Of a stretch of 64,000 bases of DNA, positions 44,849 to 54,230 are shown piece after piece (position 1 is the first letter of the stretch; every line of letters starts with the position of its first letter). The notes under the pieces are model-generated. The model searched no databases. It saw only the letters and a list, made by a program, of their open reading frames with translations, and was not told the origin of the DNA. Origin of the DNA: Caballeronia pedi. Lineage in GTDB: Bacteria > Pseudomonadota > Gammaproteobacteria > Burkholderiales > Burkholderiaceae. The stretch is from contig NZ_FCOE02000023.1 of assembly GCF_001544915.2 (NCBI RefSeq), positions 61,451 to 125,450 on the forward strand, written 5' to 3'. The position numbers were made by a program, and so were the translations under genes.

Positions 44849-45795
44849 TGCTCAGCAGCGCGGAATCCGCGCGACCAGATTGGTCGCGCCACGTCGTGCA
44901 GGAAGTCGCGGAGCCCGCCTTTGCAGAACTGCAGAAAGCAGCACGTCCGTGGCTATGGCTTGACGGCGCGGCCAGCGACACGCTGGAAGCCGAAGTCATG
45001 GCAATCACGCACCGCTTTGACCACCGCTGGGTGTGGCGTGGCACAGAACGGGAATACCAGGGTCCCGGCTATCGGCAGGGACCATTGCTTGTCCCTCTGG
45101 ACACAGCGCTATTCGATCATTTCCTGACCCATTGGGCAGTTCCGGGAATTGGGCTTGTCTTGCTCAGTGAAGCGGATGAATCGACTCTCATAACTCATCT
45201 GCAAGCACTGCATCAGATCATCGCTGCCGATGGTGGACCGCTGCGCTTCAGCCTTGCAGCCCGGCGCCCACTTGAAGAACTCTGTGAAGCATTACCGCCG
45301 CACCGCTTGGCTGAACTGCTCGGGCCTATAAAGACACTGTCGTGGGCTGCCGAAGCAGTCGCGCCCGCGATGTGGTTGCGGATCGAGGCGCCGGCGAACT
45401 ACACCTCGTCATTTGTCCCGGCTCACGCCTTTACGCTGACCACCAGCGACGAGGCGAAACTGGATCGCGCCAGTATGGCGTGGTTCATGCGCGATACCGT
45501 CCGTCGCCTGCGCGAGAACTACCCGAGTCAAGCAAATCTGATCGACACCGATGAGTGCGCTCAACATCTCGCTCTGTTTGCCGATGAGGCGCGCAGACTC
45601 GAACTGCGTCTCGAAAGAGACGTCCGCCAATACTTGGCGCTTCGGCTCGTATATCCGCAAGAGTCCTTCGAGCGAGACGCTGTTCTCCGTGCGAGTTTGA
45701 TGAAACTCGATGTCTCGGCTCGTCAACGCATGATGGACCTCGAAGATCGTCTGCAACAAACCATGATCCACAAGAATCAGAATCCCCATGGCTGA
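44848..45795 (+). CDS. DUF4123 type VI secretion adaptor/chaperone
   Basis: The ATG at 44848 has AAAGGAG 7 bp upstream, so it is preferred to a longer in-frame start at 44731. The 315-residue protein matches DUF4123 (Tap-1/TEC): PWLWLDGAASDTLEAEVM, GPLLVPLDTALFDHFL, WAVPGIGLVLLSEADES and LRFSLAARRPLEELCEAL. Such proteins load a specific effector onto the VgrG spike in the cytoplasm and are encoded directly before the effector. The C-terminal third is helical and charged. It overlaps the effector gene by 8 bp. Confidence 0.85.
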   Translation: MLSSAESARPDWSRHVVQEVAEPAFAELQKAARPWLWLDGAASDTLEAEVMAITHRFDHRWVWRGTEREYQGPGYRQGPLLVPLDTALFDHFLTHWAVPGIGLVLLSEADESTLITHLQALHQIIAADGGPLRFSLAARRPLEELCEALPPHRLAELLGPIKTLSWAAEAVAPAMWLRIEAPANYTSSFVPAHAFTLTTSDEAKLDRASMAWFMRDTVRRLRENYPSQANLIDTDECAQHLALFADEARRLELRLERDVRQYLALRLVYPQESFERDAVLRASLMKLDVSARQRMMDLEDRLQQTMIHKNQNPHG

Positions 45796-48640
45796 TAACT
45801 TCAAGAAAGCCCTGCAACCACCCCATCCTGGTGAGAAGCAGGTAGGCAAAGCCATCTCTCCGCCGCCGTGCCAACGTGGCATACCTATCTATCCGCTGCG
45901 CTATGGCATCACGGATCATCCACTGGATACCAAGCTCTTCCCGAAGCTGACCACCGCAGGATACCCTGCGTTGCAGGGTGGCAAAGCCTATGGTTTGCGC
46001 GTGCTGCGTCCCGGTTGCTATGTGTACCTTTGCTATATGAAGGACGGGCGCATGTGGACGCAACACTATCGGGTTACGGCAGATGTTCGCTTTGCGCCAA
46101 TCTGGTGGACCGAAGCCGATGACAAGGATGCCGCACCGGGACGACTCGCCACGCCCGACGAGACGGTTGCCCAGCCATGGCTACTCGCACCGGAAGAGAA
46201 AACTGCTACCACGGTCTATCTTCTGGTGACCGATACCGTCCTCACTCACCGCACCCTCTATAAGATTGAAACCAATCAAGGCGGTCTGCGTGACAAGCTC
46301 GCGACGCAGGTCAAGCCGGCTGGCGGTGACCAGCAGGCGCATACCTTCCGGGCAATTCTCGCGGGCAACGCTACGGTCGAACTGATTAAACCTGCGATCT
46401 CCGGTACGCCTTATGGGTATAGCTGGAGCGAAGTGAAGCCGGAGAAGGAAATGGCCGATAACAACCGGATAGTCGGCGGAATGTACACGATGCTTTTGCC
46501 GCGCAAAGACGTGATACCGCTCGCCGTGGCGTTGCAAGACACCATTGGCATTGCCAGCGAGCTTGGCTATCTTTGCTCGTTGGCCGTGAAGGATAAAGAC
46601 GCCTTTCAAACGCAGAACAAGCACAAGTTACAAAGCGCTGCCCTTATCGATACCTACTTCAAGCAAGCGGAAGCATCGCCCGATGGCAAGAGCCAGGACG
46701 GTCTGGATGCGATCCGAAGACAGAAGAACATGGTGGATCTGAATGGCGCACGTGCATTCAAGTCGACCCACGATCAGAAACTGAAAAATTTCGATCCTCC
46801 TATCAGGAAGACCGGTGCCGATGTCGTGGCCTGGATGCGCCTTCTCGACGATTCCAAATTGCTCGGCACCGCACTCCGATCATTCGATTTATCGTGTGTC
46901 CGTAACGCGATGGACTACGAAATCGCGGTGCTCAATTGCATTGGCGCTTCGGTTCACACCGACGACGGACTCCATGAACTCGCCAAACTGATCAGGGCGG
47001 AGCCCAAACTCAGCCCTTTGTGGAAAGCACTGGGAGCCGGCGACGAGCCGCTGATGGATCGTCTGAACCGTTACCTCATCATCTCCCGAGCGGTATTCGG
47101 CGCTGCGGACAAGTATGTGGAGGAACGAGCGGCGACGGCGGCCACCAATATCCTGGCCGGCATGGTGCAGCACTTCGTGGCGACAGCGCCCGTGAACGAA
47201 GCCAGAATTCAGATTCTGCGTCTGCGCCATGTCAGCGCGCGGCGCTTCAATATCACGCTCGGATACACAGAGATTTCCGCCGAGCAGTTCGCTCACTATG
47301 CGATGGAAATGCAAGGCTATCTGGTGATGGGCCCAGATGTGTTCGCTCGCTGGAAGTTGGAGATGAGCCAAGTCCCCGGAAGAACGCCCGGCAGCGTGGA
47401 GACGCAAGGAAGCCAGCGCATTGAGGTGTGGGAATGGGAGACCATCGGCACGGCTGCGGTGCAAGGAGCGGCGCATGGTCATGCTGAACCCATTCCGGCT
47501 ATTGGCAATCCGTTGCTGCGTAATCTCAAGCGCGTGCGTGATATAGCCGTTGTCAAGGCCGCGCCGTTGCGTACACCGGCGGGAGTTGGGTTTACTGGTA
47601 TCGGAGGGGCGTTGGCGGTGTGGACAATGCGGGGAGCGGTGAAGGATCTGAGCAAGGAACTGAATGGGACCAACGCAGTATCCGGATTCGGCGCTCTTGC
47701 TGGATTGGCTGGATCTGCAATTGAAGTGACCACCCTTGCCCTCTCCATGTTCATGGCGCGCAAGGGGAACGAAATTCTCGCCACAACCATCGCCACCGTT
47801 GGCTTCAAATGGGGTACCACGTATGCGGGTGGTGCTGCCGCAGCCATTATGGCCGTGGCCGATACCATCCGTGCCGTCAATGCCTCCAACGACGGAAATG
47901 CCGAACAGGCCAGTTGGTATCTGGGTTCGGCTCTCGCAGGCGGTGTAGTGGCGGTAGCTACGTTTGCCGGCGGCCAAGCTGTACTGACCACGCTCGCCGC
48001 TGGTGGCGGCGAAGCCGTGGCTGTGCTGGGCTTCACCCCCGTCGGCTGGCTTGTGATCGCCGTGCTGGCCACGGCGGTTGTCATCTATTGCTCCGTGAAA
48101 GCCGGCAGCAGCCAACAGTCCCCTGTTGAAATCTGGCTTGCACATAGCGCGTGGGGTGCGGCGGTCAGACACTTCAGCCTCAGTCAGGAAATGGAGGCGT
48201 GGCACAGCCTGCATTTCCGGCCCCAAATCACCACCAAGTGGGAGGCTGCCTATGGCAACAGTGGCACTTTGCGTCTGCGCTGTACTTTGCCTGGCGATGG
48301 TAATGGTGATTTTCGAGCGGTCCTTCGCGCCAGCTTGCATGGCCAACCTCTTCAGAGGGTCGATGCCGAAACGGCAGGCAAAGCGACGGGTGCCTTCAAT
48401 CTGAATCTCGACAAACAATTCGTGGTGGGACGTTTGAGCAGTGACTATGGCGCAGAGCGAGGCTGGCAAATCGGCATGCATCATGAAGCTCAAGTGGAAG
48501 TGAGCTATCTCTATCGCCCCGATCCCCAAAAGATGCCTGACCTTGGACTGGAGCAACCCGACATGCCCAAGCCACTGATTTTCACACGCGACGGCGCTGC
48601 AGACGAGAGTCGGTTGGCTCCGGTGAGGGCACCAGCATGA
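45788..48640 (+). CDS. Type VI secretion effector, BTH_I2691/VasX-like (pore-forming type)
   Basis: The 950-residue protein starts with a region seen in VasX-like effectors (CQRGIPIYPLRYGITD, YPALQGGKAYGLRVLRPGC, LCYMKDGRMWTQHYRVTAD; about residues 25-110). A long helical middle follows. Between about residues 598 and 770 there are several hydrophobic segments rich in Gly and Ala (GFTGIGGALAVW, ALAGLAGSAIEVTTLALSMF, GWLVIAVLATAVVIY), as in colicin-like pore formers. The C-terminal 150 residues are soluble, beta-like. Family members depolarise the target cell's membrane. No cysteine-protease or nuclease motif was seen. It overlaps the adaptor gene by 8 bp and the next gene by 4 bp. Confidence 0.82.
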   Translation: MADNFKKALQPPHPGEKQVGKAISPPPCQRGIPIYPLRYGITDHPLDTKLFPKLTTAGYPALQGGKAYGLRVLRPGCYVYLCYMKDGRMWTQHYRVTADVRFAPIWWTEADDKDAAPGRLATPDETVAQPWLLAPEEKTATTVYLLVTDTVLTHRTLYKIETNQGGLRDKLATQVKPAGGDQQAHTFRAILAGNATVELIKPAISGTPYGYSWSEVKPEKEMADNNRIVGGMYTMLLPRKDVIPLAVALQDTIGIASELGYLCSLAVKDKDAFQTQNKHKLQSAALIDTYFKQAEASPDGKSQDGLDAIRRQKNMVDLNGARAFKSTHDQKLKNFDPPIRKTGADVVAWMRLLDDSKLLGTALRSFDLSCVRNAMDYEIAVLNCIGASVHTDDGLHELAKLIRAEPKLSPLWKALGAGDEPLMDRLNRYLIISRAVFGAADKYVEERAATAATNILAGMVQHFVATAPVNEARIQILRLRHVSARRFNITLGYTEISAEQFAHYAMEMQGYLVMGPDVFARWKLEMSQVPGRTPGSVETQGSQRIEVWEWETIGTAAVQGAAHGHAEPIPAIGNPLLRNLKRVRDIAVVKAAPLRTPAGVGFTGIGGALAVWTMRGAVKDLSKELNGTNAVSGFGALAGLAGSAIEVTTLALSMFMARKGNEILATTIATVGFKWGTTYAGGAAAAIMAVADTIRAVNASNDGNAEQASWYLGSALAGGVVAVATFAGGQAVLTTLAAGGGEAVAVLGFTPVGWLVIAVLATAVVIYCSVKAGSSQQSPVEIWLAHSAWGAAVRHFSLSQEMEAWHSLHFRPQITTKWEAAYGNSGTLRLRCTLPGDGNGDFRAVLRASLHGQPLQRVDAETAGKATGAFNLNLDKQFVVGRLSSDYGAERGWQIGMHHEAQVEVSYLYRPDPQKMPDLGLEQPDMPKPLIFTRDGAADESRLAPVRAPA

Positions 48641-49596
48641 GCATAGCCAGCAGCGAAAATGTTAAGCGCCTGCCGCCCGGCCTGTTCGCGGGCGCCACAC
48701 GCTTGCAACACAACACGCTTACCGGCGAGGAAGCGGTCGCCACGCCGTGGGAGATCGGCCAGATTCTGGGCGTCCGGCGGATCAATGACCAATGCGTGGA
48801 ATTGCAGACCGCAGACAGCACGGGAAATCGTGAACTGGCTGCCGGATGGGTGGGACGATCAATGGAGATCGGAATCTTCGGATCGCTATTCTGGCTAAGC
48901 TTCCTGAGCGGTCGCAGCGCTCTCGTGATGGCCTTAATCTCGCCTTTGATTTTCACCGTCATCGGACTTTTGGTCTACCTTTTCAGCGGCGCCCGACGCA
49001 ACCGCGGTACCTTCATTCGCCTGCATCGCGGTACGCGCAAGCTCTATTACGTTGCCCCTGGGCAGGAGGAGTTGCTAACGCTGGACTTTGATCGTCTCGT
49101 ACCGATGGCGGGCTTCATGCCGCTGCTCGCTTCAGGGGTCTACACCACGCGTCATCCGCTGTTTCTGGTGGGACTGGATACCATTGCCACGCCGCCCTGC
49201 GAGCGCTGCATCGTCTGCGGCAATCTCGGCTGGCGAGACGATGGGCAATCGGCCAAGCAACTATGGGACTATCTGCAACGCTTCATGGAAGATGGACCAC
49301 ACGGCCTCACCCCTCCTCCGCCCGTACCGAGACGCGATACGCGCACCCAGGCATTCACCCGGCAGTTTCACGAGTGGTCTGCAAAATTCCGCGAGGACTT
49401 GCCCACGGCCAAATCGCGCTGGCGCTCGCCCTGGCTTGTCTTCTGGAAGGTCTTCTGGCTCATCGCGATGGTCTTTCCCGACAGTCTGGCCGATTGGCTG
49501 CAATACAACGTTCCGTACACGCGCTTTCCCAAACAGATCGATGAACTGTGCGACATGCCGTCACCGCGAGTAGATAACCGCGGAATTGATGAGTAA
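48637..49596 (+). CDS. Membrane protein, likely immunity protein (DUF6708-like)
   Basis: The 319-residue protein overlaps the effector stop as ATGA. Two adjacent membrane segments lie at about residues 76-118 (GIFGSLFWLSFLSG and LVMALISPLIFTVIGLLVYL), and another hydrophobic stretch (LVFWKVFWLIAMVF) is near 267. A cysteine-rich motif CERCIVCGNLGW lies in the middle. The layout resembles DUF6708 proteins found beside type VI effectors. Immunity proteins to pore formers are usually inner-membrane proteins, so the position fits immunity. That function is inferred from context only. Confidence 0.7.
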   Translation: MSIASSENVKRLPPGLFAGATRLQHNTLTGEEAVATPWEIGQILGVRRINDQCVELQTADSTGNRELAAGWVGRSMEIGIFGSLFWLSFLSGRSALVMALISPLIFTVIGLLVYLFSGARRNRGTFIRLHRGTRKLYYVAPGQEELLTLDFDRLVPMAGFMPLLASGVYTTRHPLFLVGLDTIATPPCERCIVCGNLGWRDDGQSAKQLWDYLQRFMEDGPHGLTPPPPVPRRDTRTQAFTRQFHEWSAKFREDLPTAKSRWRSPWLVFWKVFWLIAMVFPDSLADWLQYNVPYTRFPKQIDELCDMPSPRVDNRGIDE

Positions 49597-49608
49597 GGGC
49601 ATCCGCCG

Positions 49609-50379
49609 CTATCCGCCCAATCGCCGATCGATCGTGCGCCCGGGCAAGGTCGCGGCGCTATCGTCCTTGAGGGCGACGCCCGTCAGCTTGCGCTGACGCG
49701 CCTCGTTCAACAGCCAGGCGAGTTTGAACGCGGCCGCGTCGTAAGCAAGTCCTTCAGGGCGCACGTTCGATATGCAATTGCGCTCTGCATCGCTGCGGCC
49801 CCGAACGGGATCGTACGTGACATAGACGCCGAGGCTCGCGGGCGAACTCAGCCCCGGCCGCTCGCCTATCAGCACGGCCACCAGGCTCGGCTTCAAGATC
49901 GCGCCGATGCCATCGCCGAGCGCCACGCGCGCCTGTGTCCCGATGACCACGGGACCGATGCGCCATCCTTCGAGCCGCGCCATCGTCCTTTCGATGAGCG
50001 GTATCGCATGCGTCGATGCAGCGCTGGACGACAGTCCGTCAGCGATGACGAACACGAGGTCTGCGTGCTTCGTGTGGGATTCGAGACGCGCCGCACTTTC
50101 GTCGCTCAGACGCCGCCCGAGATCCGGACAGCGCAAATAAACATCGCGCGAGGGCGCCGCACTTTCGACTGTGGCGATGTCGAATCCCTTCGATAGCAAC
50201 GCGCTTCGCAACGCGTCGACATCGAGCGGCCGATGCACCGCGTCGCGCGCCTGCGCATGCGCGAGATTGAACGCGAGCAGCGGCGCGGTCGGCAGACTGC
50301 TGCCCGCGCGGCCCAGCGCGATGCGGGCATCGGTGAAACGCCTCAACGCGTCCCATGGATTGGCGCTGACGCTCATCAT
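49609..50379 (-). CDS. eutC: Ethanolamine ammonia-lyase small subunit
   Basis: The start at 50379 overlaps the eutB stop as ATGA and gives 256 residues. The conserved pattern is clear: TDARIALGRAGSSLPT, LLAFNLAHAQARDAVH, FVIADGLSSSAASTHA, LIGERPGLSSPASLGVY and RNCISNVRPEGLAYD. EutC with EutB forms the adenosylcobalamin enzyme that converts ethanolamine to acetaldehyde and ammonia. No microcompartment shell genes are present, as usual in Burkholderia. The gene is the last in its operon and is convergent with the type VI cassette, 12 bp away. Confidence 0.96.
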   Translation of the reverse strand: MMSVSANPWDALRRFTDARIALGRAGSSLPTAPLLAFNLAHAQARDAVHRPLDVDALRSALLSKGFDIATVESAAPSRDVYLRCPDLGRRLSDESAARLESHTKHADLVFVIADGLSSSAASTHAIPLIERTMARLEGWRIGPVVIGTQARVALGDGIGAILKPSLVAVLIGERPGLSSPASLGVYVTYDPVRGRSDAERNCISNVRPEGLAYDAAAFKLAWLLNEARQRKLTGVALKDDSAATLPGRTIDRRLGG

Positions 50380-51755
50380 GCCCTCATCCAGTCGGTCAAC
50401 GCGGGCCAATGCGCGCGCTCCTGCAGCATCCCGCGCCCGTTCGTGATCTGGATCGCGCGCAACCACGCTTCGAATTCCGGCGCGCGCTTCAGTCCAAGCA
50501 CTTCGCGCACATAGAGCGCATCGTGAAACGACGTGCTCTGATAGTTCAGCATCACATCGTCCGCGCCGGGCACGCCCATGATGAAGTTCACGTTCGCCGC
50601 GCCGAGCAGCGTGAGCAGATTGTCCATGTCGTCCTGATCGGCTTGCGCGTGATTCGTGTAGCAGACGTCGCAACCCATCGGCACGCCGAGCAGCTTCGCG
50701 CAGAAATGATCTTCGAGACCCGCGCGAATGATCTGCTTGCCATCGTAGAGATATTCCGGGCCGATGAAGCCGACCACCGTATTCACGAGAAACGGATTGA
50801 ATTTGCGCGCCACTGCATACGCGCGCGCTTCGCAAGTCTGCTGGTCCACGTCGTAGTGGGCATTCGCCGACAACGCACTGCCCTGCCCCGTCTCGAAGTA
50901 CATGAGATTCTCGCCGACTGTCCCGCGCTGCAACGACAAACCCGCTTCATACGCCTCCTGCAACAACGCAAGCGATATCCCGAACGATGCATTCGCCTTC
51001 TGCGTGCCCGCGATCGACTGGAACACCAGATCGACGGGCGCGCCCTGTTCGATCGCCGCGAGCGTGTTGGTCACGTGCGTGAGCACGCAAGTCTGCGTCG
51101 GCACGTCGTAGCGTTCGCGGAACGCATCCATCATCGCGAGCAGCTTGCCGATGGCCTGCGGCGAGTCCGATGCGGGATTGATGCCGATCATCGCGTCGCC
51201 ACAGCCGTACATGAGGCCGTCGATCATCGATGCGGCGATGCCCTGCACATCGTCGGTCGGATGATTCGGCTGCAGGCGCACCGACATGTGTCCCGGCAAG
51301 CCAACCGTGTTCCGGAAGCGCGTGACGACCGGCCGCTTCTTCGCGGCGAGGATGAGATCCTGATTGCGCATCAGCTTCGATACGGCCGCGACCATCTCCG
51401 GTGTCAGTCCTGGAGACACCGCCACGAGCGCGGCCGTATCGGTCGAATCGGCCAGCAGCCATTCGCGGAACTCGCCGACCGTGAGATGCGACACGGCGGC
51501 GAACGCGTCCTTCGAATGCTCGTCGATGATGAGGCGCGTCACTTCGTCGTCTTCATACGGGATCAACGCGTCTTCGATGAACGCGCGCAGCGGCACCGCC
51601 GACAAAGCCAGCTTCGCCGCCGCGCGCTCTTCTTCCGTCGCCGCGGCGATGCCCGCGAGTTCATCGCCGGAACGTGGCGGACTCGCTTTCGCCAGCAGCG
51701 TCCTCAGATCGTCGAAGCGATACGTGCGAACGCCTACGGTTTCGCTGAACCTCAT
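50376..51755 (-). CDS. eutB: Ethanolamine ammonia-lyase large subunit
   Basis: The ATG at 51755 overlaps the binding-protein stop as ATGA and gives 459 residues, the usual EutB length. The TIM-barrel motifs are intact: RNTVGLPGHMSVRLQPNHPT, GCGDAMIGINPASDSP, FGISLALLQEAYEA, YFETGQGSALSANAHYDVDQ and DVCYTNHAQADQDDMDNL. The enzyme is catalytic with B12. Growth on ethanolamine also needs an aldehyde dehydrogenase; the one at 40635 is too far to be linked. The reactivating EutA is not in the window. Confidence 0.97.
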   Translation of the reverse strand: MRFSETVGVRTYRFDDLRTLLAKASPPRSGDELAGIAAATEEERAAAKLALSAVPLRAFIEDALIPYEDDEVTRLIIDEHSKDAFAAVSHLTVGEFREWLLADSTDTAALVAVSPGLTPEMVAAVSKLMRNQDLILAAKKRPVVTRFRNTVGLPGHMSVRLQPNHPTDDVQGIAASMIDGLMYGCGDAMIGINPASDSPQAIGKLLAMMDAFRERYDVPTQTCVLTHVTNTLAAIEQGAPVDLVFQSIAGTQKANASFGISLALLQEAYEAGLSLQRGTVGENLMYFETGQGSALSANAHYDVDQQTCEARAYAVARKFNPFLVNTVVGFIGPEYLYDGKQIIRAGLEDHFCAKLLGVPMGCDVCYTNHAQADQDDMDNLLTLLGAANVNFIMGVPGADDVMLNYQSTSFHDALYVREVLGLKRAPEFEAWLRAIQITNGRGMLQERAHWPALTDWMRA

Positions 51756-52903
51756 ACGCCGTTCCCGCCGACCGTTTTCAAACTCTTCCATTGCCCCTGT
51801 TCGACCTGAAAGAGCGTATAGGGTGGCTTGATCAGATCGCCGTACGGATCGAACGAGATCTTGCCGGTCACGCCGGTCACGTTGACCTTCGCGAGCGCTT
51901 CGACGATCTTGCCGCGATCGAGCGAATTCGCATCGTGAATGGCCTTGATCATCGCGAGCGCGGCGTCGTAGGCGAAGGGCGCATACAGTTCGACATCCTG
52001 ATTGAAGCGCGCCTTGTAGCGCTTGCCGAACTCCTGCGCGGACGGCAGCTTGTCGAGCGCGGGCCCCGGTTCTAGATCCTGCGTGCCGTTGCCCGAATTG
52101 CCCGCGATCTGCAGGAACGCATTGCTCTTCAACGCGCCCGCGCCGAAAAGTTGCGTCGTCATGCCGAGCGAGCGCATCTGCTTGACGAGCATCGCGCCCT
52201 GTTCGTCGAGCCCGCCGAAGAAGATCAGATCGACGTTCTGGCTTTTCATCGTCGTGAGAATCGCGCGGAAGTCGACGGCCTTGTCGTTGGTGTATTCGCG
52301 CGCGACGACCTTGCCGTTCGCTTCCTTCACGCCTTTTTCGAACGCATCGGCGAGACCTTGCCCAAACGCCGTGCGATCGTCGATGATGCCGATGCGCTTC
52401 GGCTTCATCTGCTCGACGACGAAGCGCCCCGCCACCACGCCGCCCACGCCGTCGTGACCCATCGTGCGGAACACGTTCTTGAAGCCTTGCTTCGTGAGTT
52501 GCGGGTTGGTCGAGCCGGGCGTGATCATCGCGACATTCGCCTGGTGATAGACCGTCGACGCCGGAATGCTGCAACCGGAGTTGTAATGCCCGATCACGCC
52601 GACGATGCCGCTATCCACCGCCTTCTGCGCGACCTGAATCGCGACGCGCGGATCGGCCTGATCGTCGTAGACGTCCAGTTCGAACTTGACGGGCTTCCCG
52701 CCGACGGTCGGATGCTTCGCGTTCTCTTCATCGATGGCGAGTTGCGCGCCGTATTGCAAATCCTTGCCGACGCGCGCGACCGGCCCCGTCAACGGCCCGA
52801 CGAACGCAATCTTGACGACTTCAGGATCGGCGGCGAACGACATCGGCATGTACGCGGCAAGCACGCCTGCGGCAAGACTCGAAAGCATTAAGCGGCGGTT
52901 CAT
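51752..52903 (-). CDS. Periplasmic branched-chain amino acid-type binding protein
   Basis: The start at 52903 (MNRRLMLSSLAAGVLAAYMP) gives a signal peptide and 383 residues; the longer frame to 53035 is unlikely. The mature protein has the Leu/Ile/Val-binding fold (VKIAFVGPLTGPVARVG, GVIGHYNSGCSIPAS, FFGGLDEQGAMLVKQM). No ABC permease or ATPase genes are nearby, so it is an orphan binding protein. It may share a transporter encoded elsewhere or act as a sensor. It is in the eut operon between the DadA-like gene and eutB, with a 94-bp gap before it. Confidence 0.92.
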   Translation of the reverse strand: MNRRLMLSSLAAGVLAAYMPMSFAADPEVVKIAFVGPLTGPVARVGKDLQYGAQLAIDEENAKHPTVGGKPVKFELDVYDDQADPRVAIQVAQKAVDSGIVGVIGHYNSGCSIPASTVYHQANVAMITPGSTNPQLTKQGFKNVFRTMGHDGVGGVVAGRFVVEQMKPKRIGIIDDRTAFGQGLADAFEKGVKEANGKVVAREYTNDKAVDFRAILTTMKSQNVDLIFFGGLDEQGAMLVKQMRSLGMTTQLFGAGALKSNAFLQIAGNSGNGTQDLEPGPALDKLPSAQEFGKRYKARFNQDVELYAPFAYDAALAMIKAIHDANSLDRGKIVEALAKVNVTGVTGKISFDPYGDLIKPPYTLFQVEQGQWKSLKTVGGNGV

Positions 52904-52997
52904 GTTCGTGCTCCACAGAATTGGACGTCGCGCCAGGTTCATACGGTCCGCACGCGGCGCGACACCGCGAGCGAGCCTCATGGAAATGCGCGCCGCT

Positions 52998-54230
52998 TCA
53001 GTGAAAACGCGACGCGCGATAGCTCGCGAGATCAAGCGGCGGCGCGCGCCGCGCGATCAGATCGGCGACGATGCGTCCGCTCACGCCCGCGAGCGTCAAA
53101 CCCAGATGTTGATGCCCGAATGCGTAAATCACGCGCTCGCTCGCCTTCGATGCGCCGATCACCGGCACGCCATCGGGCAGCGTCGGACGAAAGCCGAGCC
53201 ATTCGCGATCCGGCGCGCCGAGCGCGGGCAACGCGCGCTTCGACGATACGGTCACGAGATCGAGCAACGCGCGGTTGCGTTCTTCGGTGAAGCCCGCAAG
53301 CTCGACCGTGCCCGCGACGCGAATGCCGTCGCTCATCGGCGTCATGTAGAAGCCGCGTTCCGCCCAGCCGCACGGCCGCGAGATCAGGTCCGATGCCGAC
53401 GCATAGCGAACGTGATAGCCGCGCTCGGTGTCGAGCGGAACGTGATCGCCGCATTGATGCGCGAACTCGCGCGAGCGCGCGCCGGTCGCGATGACGACAT
53501 GATCGAAGCGGCGCGCAGCGCCGTTCACGCGCAATGACACGCCCGGCGCTTGCGGTTCTATCGCGTCCACTTTCACCCGTTCGAGTTGCGCGCCGCGCGC
53601 GGCCAGACGTTCGAACAAAGCCTGAAGAAAGCCGGCGGGATCGGTGAAATGCCAGCTATCGCTAAACAGCACGCCACACGCGAAGATCGGCGCGAGCTGC
53701 GGTTCGAGTTCGCGGATCGCGCCGCTGTCGAGCACATCGAAACCCACGCCGAGGCTTTCGCGCAGGGCAAGAGAATCGCGCGATGCATCGAACGACGCAG
53801 CGCTCGAATACAGATACAGGCACTCGCGCGCTTTCACGAATCGCGCAAGGCCATCTTCTTCGAGCAAGGGCGCATAGCCTTGCTGCGCGCGCGCGAGCAA
53901 GGCCGCCAGCGCCCGCGCACTCGCTTCGTAATTCGCGCGCCGCGAGCTCAGCAGAAAGCGCGCGAGCCACGGCGCGAGTTGCGGCAGATAACCCCAGCGC
54001 AATCTGAACGGGCTGTCGTTCGAGAGCAGAAAGCGCGGGATATCGCGGAACACGGACGGATTGTTCACCGGCACGCATCCGTACGGCGCGAACGTGCCCG
54101 CGTTGCCGAACGACGCGCCCTGCGCGATGCCCGCCGGATCGAACAGCGTGACATCGTGTCCGTCGCGCATGAGCCATGCAGCGCTCGCCACGCCGATGAA
54201 CCCCGCGCCGATGATCGCCACCTTCGACAT
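52998..54230 (-). CDS. FAD-dependent oxidoreductase, D-amino acid dehydrogenase (DadA) type
   Basis: The start at 54230 (MSKVAIIGAGFIGVASAAWLM) overlaps the permease stop by 1 bp (TAATG) and gives 410 residues. The N-terminal FAD motif is GAGFIGVASAAWLMRDGHD and the family GCVPVNNPSVFRDIPRF segment follows. The C-terminal GFRPTLPDGVPVIGASK and FGHQHLGLTLAGVSGRIVAD close the DAO fold. DadA-type enzymes oxidise D-amino acids to keto acids and ammonia. Beside eutBC it may oxidise an amine or amino alcohol; the substrate is unknown. Confidence 0.93.
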   Translation of the reverse strand: MSKVAIIGAGFIGVASAAWLMRDGHDVTLFDPAGIAQGASFGNAGTFAPYGCVPVNNPSVFRDIPRFLLSNDSPFRLRWGYLPQLAPWLARFLLSSRRANYEASARALAALLARAQQGYAPLLEEDGLARFVKARECLYLYSSAASFDASRDSLALRESLGVGFDVLDSGAIRELEPQLAPIFACGVLFSDSWHFTDPAGFLQALFERLAARGAQLERVKVDAIEPQAPGVSLRVNGAARRFDHVVIATGARSREFAHQCGDHVPLDTERGYHVRYASASDLISRPCGWAERGFYMTPMSDGIRVAGTVELAGFTEERNRALLDLVTVSSKRALPALGAPDREWLGFRPTLPDGVPVIGASKASERVIYAFGHQHLGLTLAGVSGRIVADLIARRAPPLDLASYRASRFH

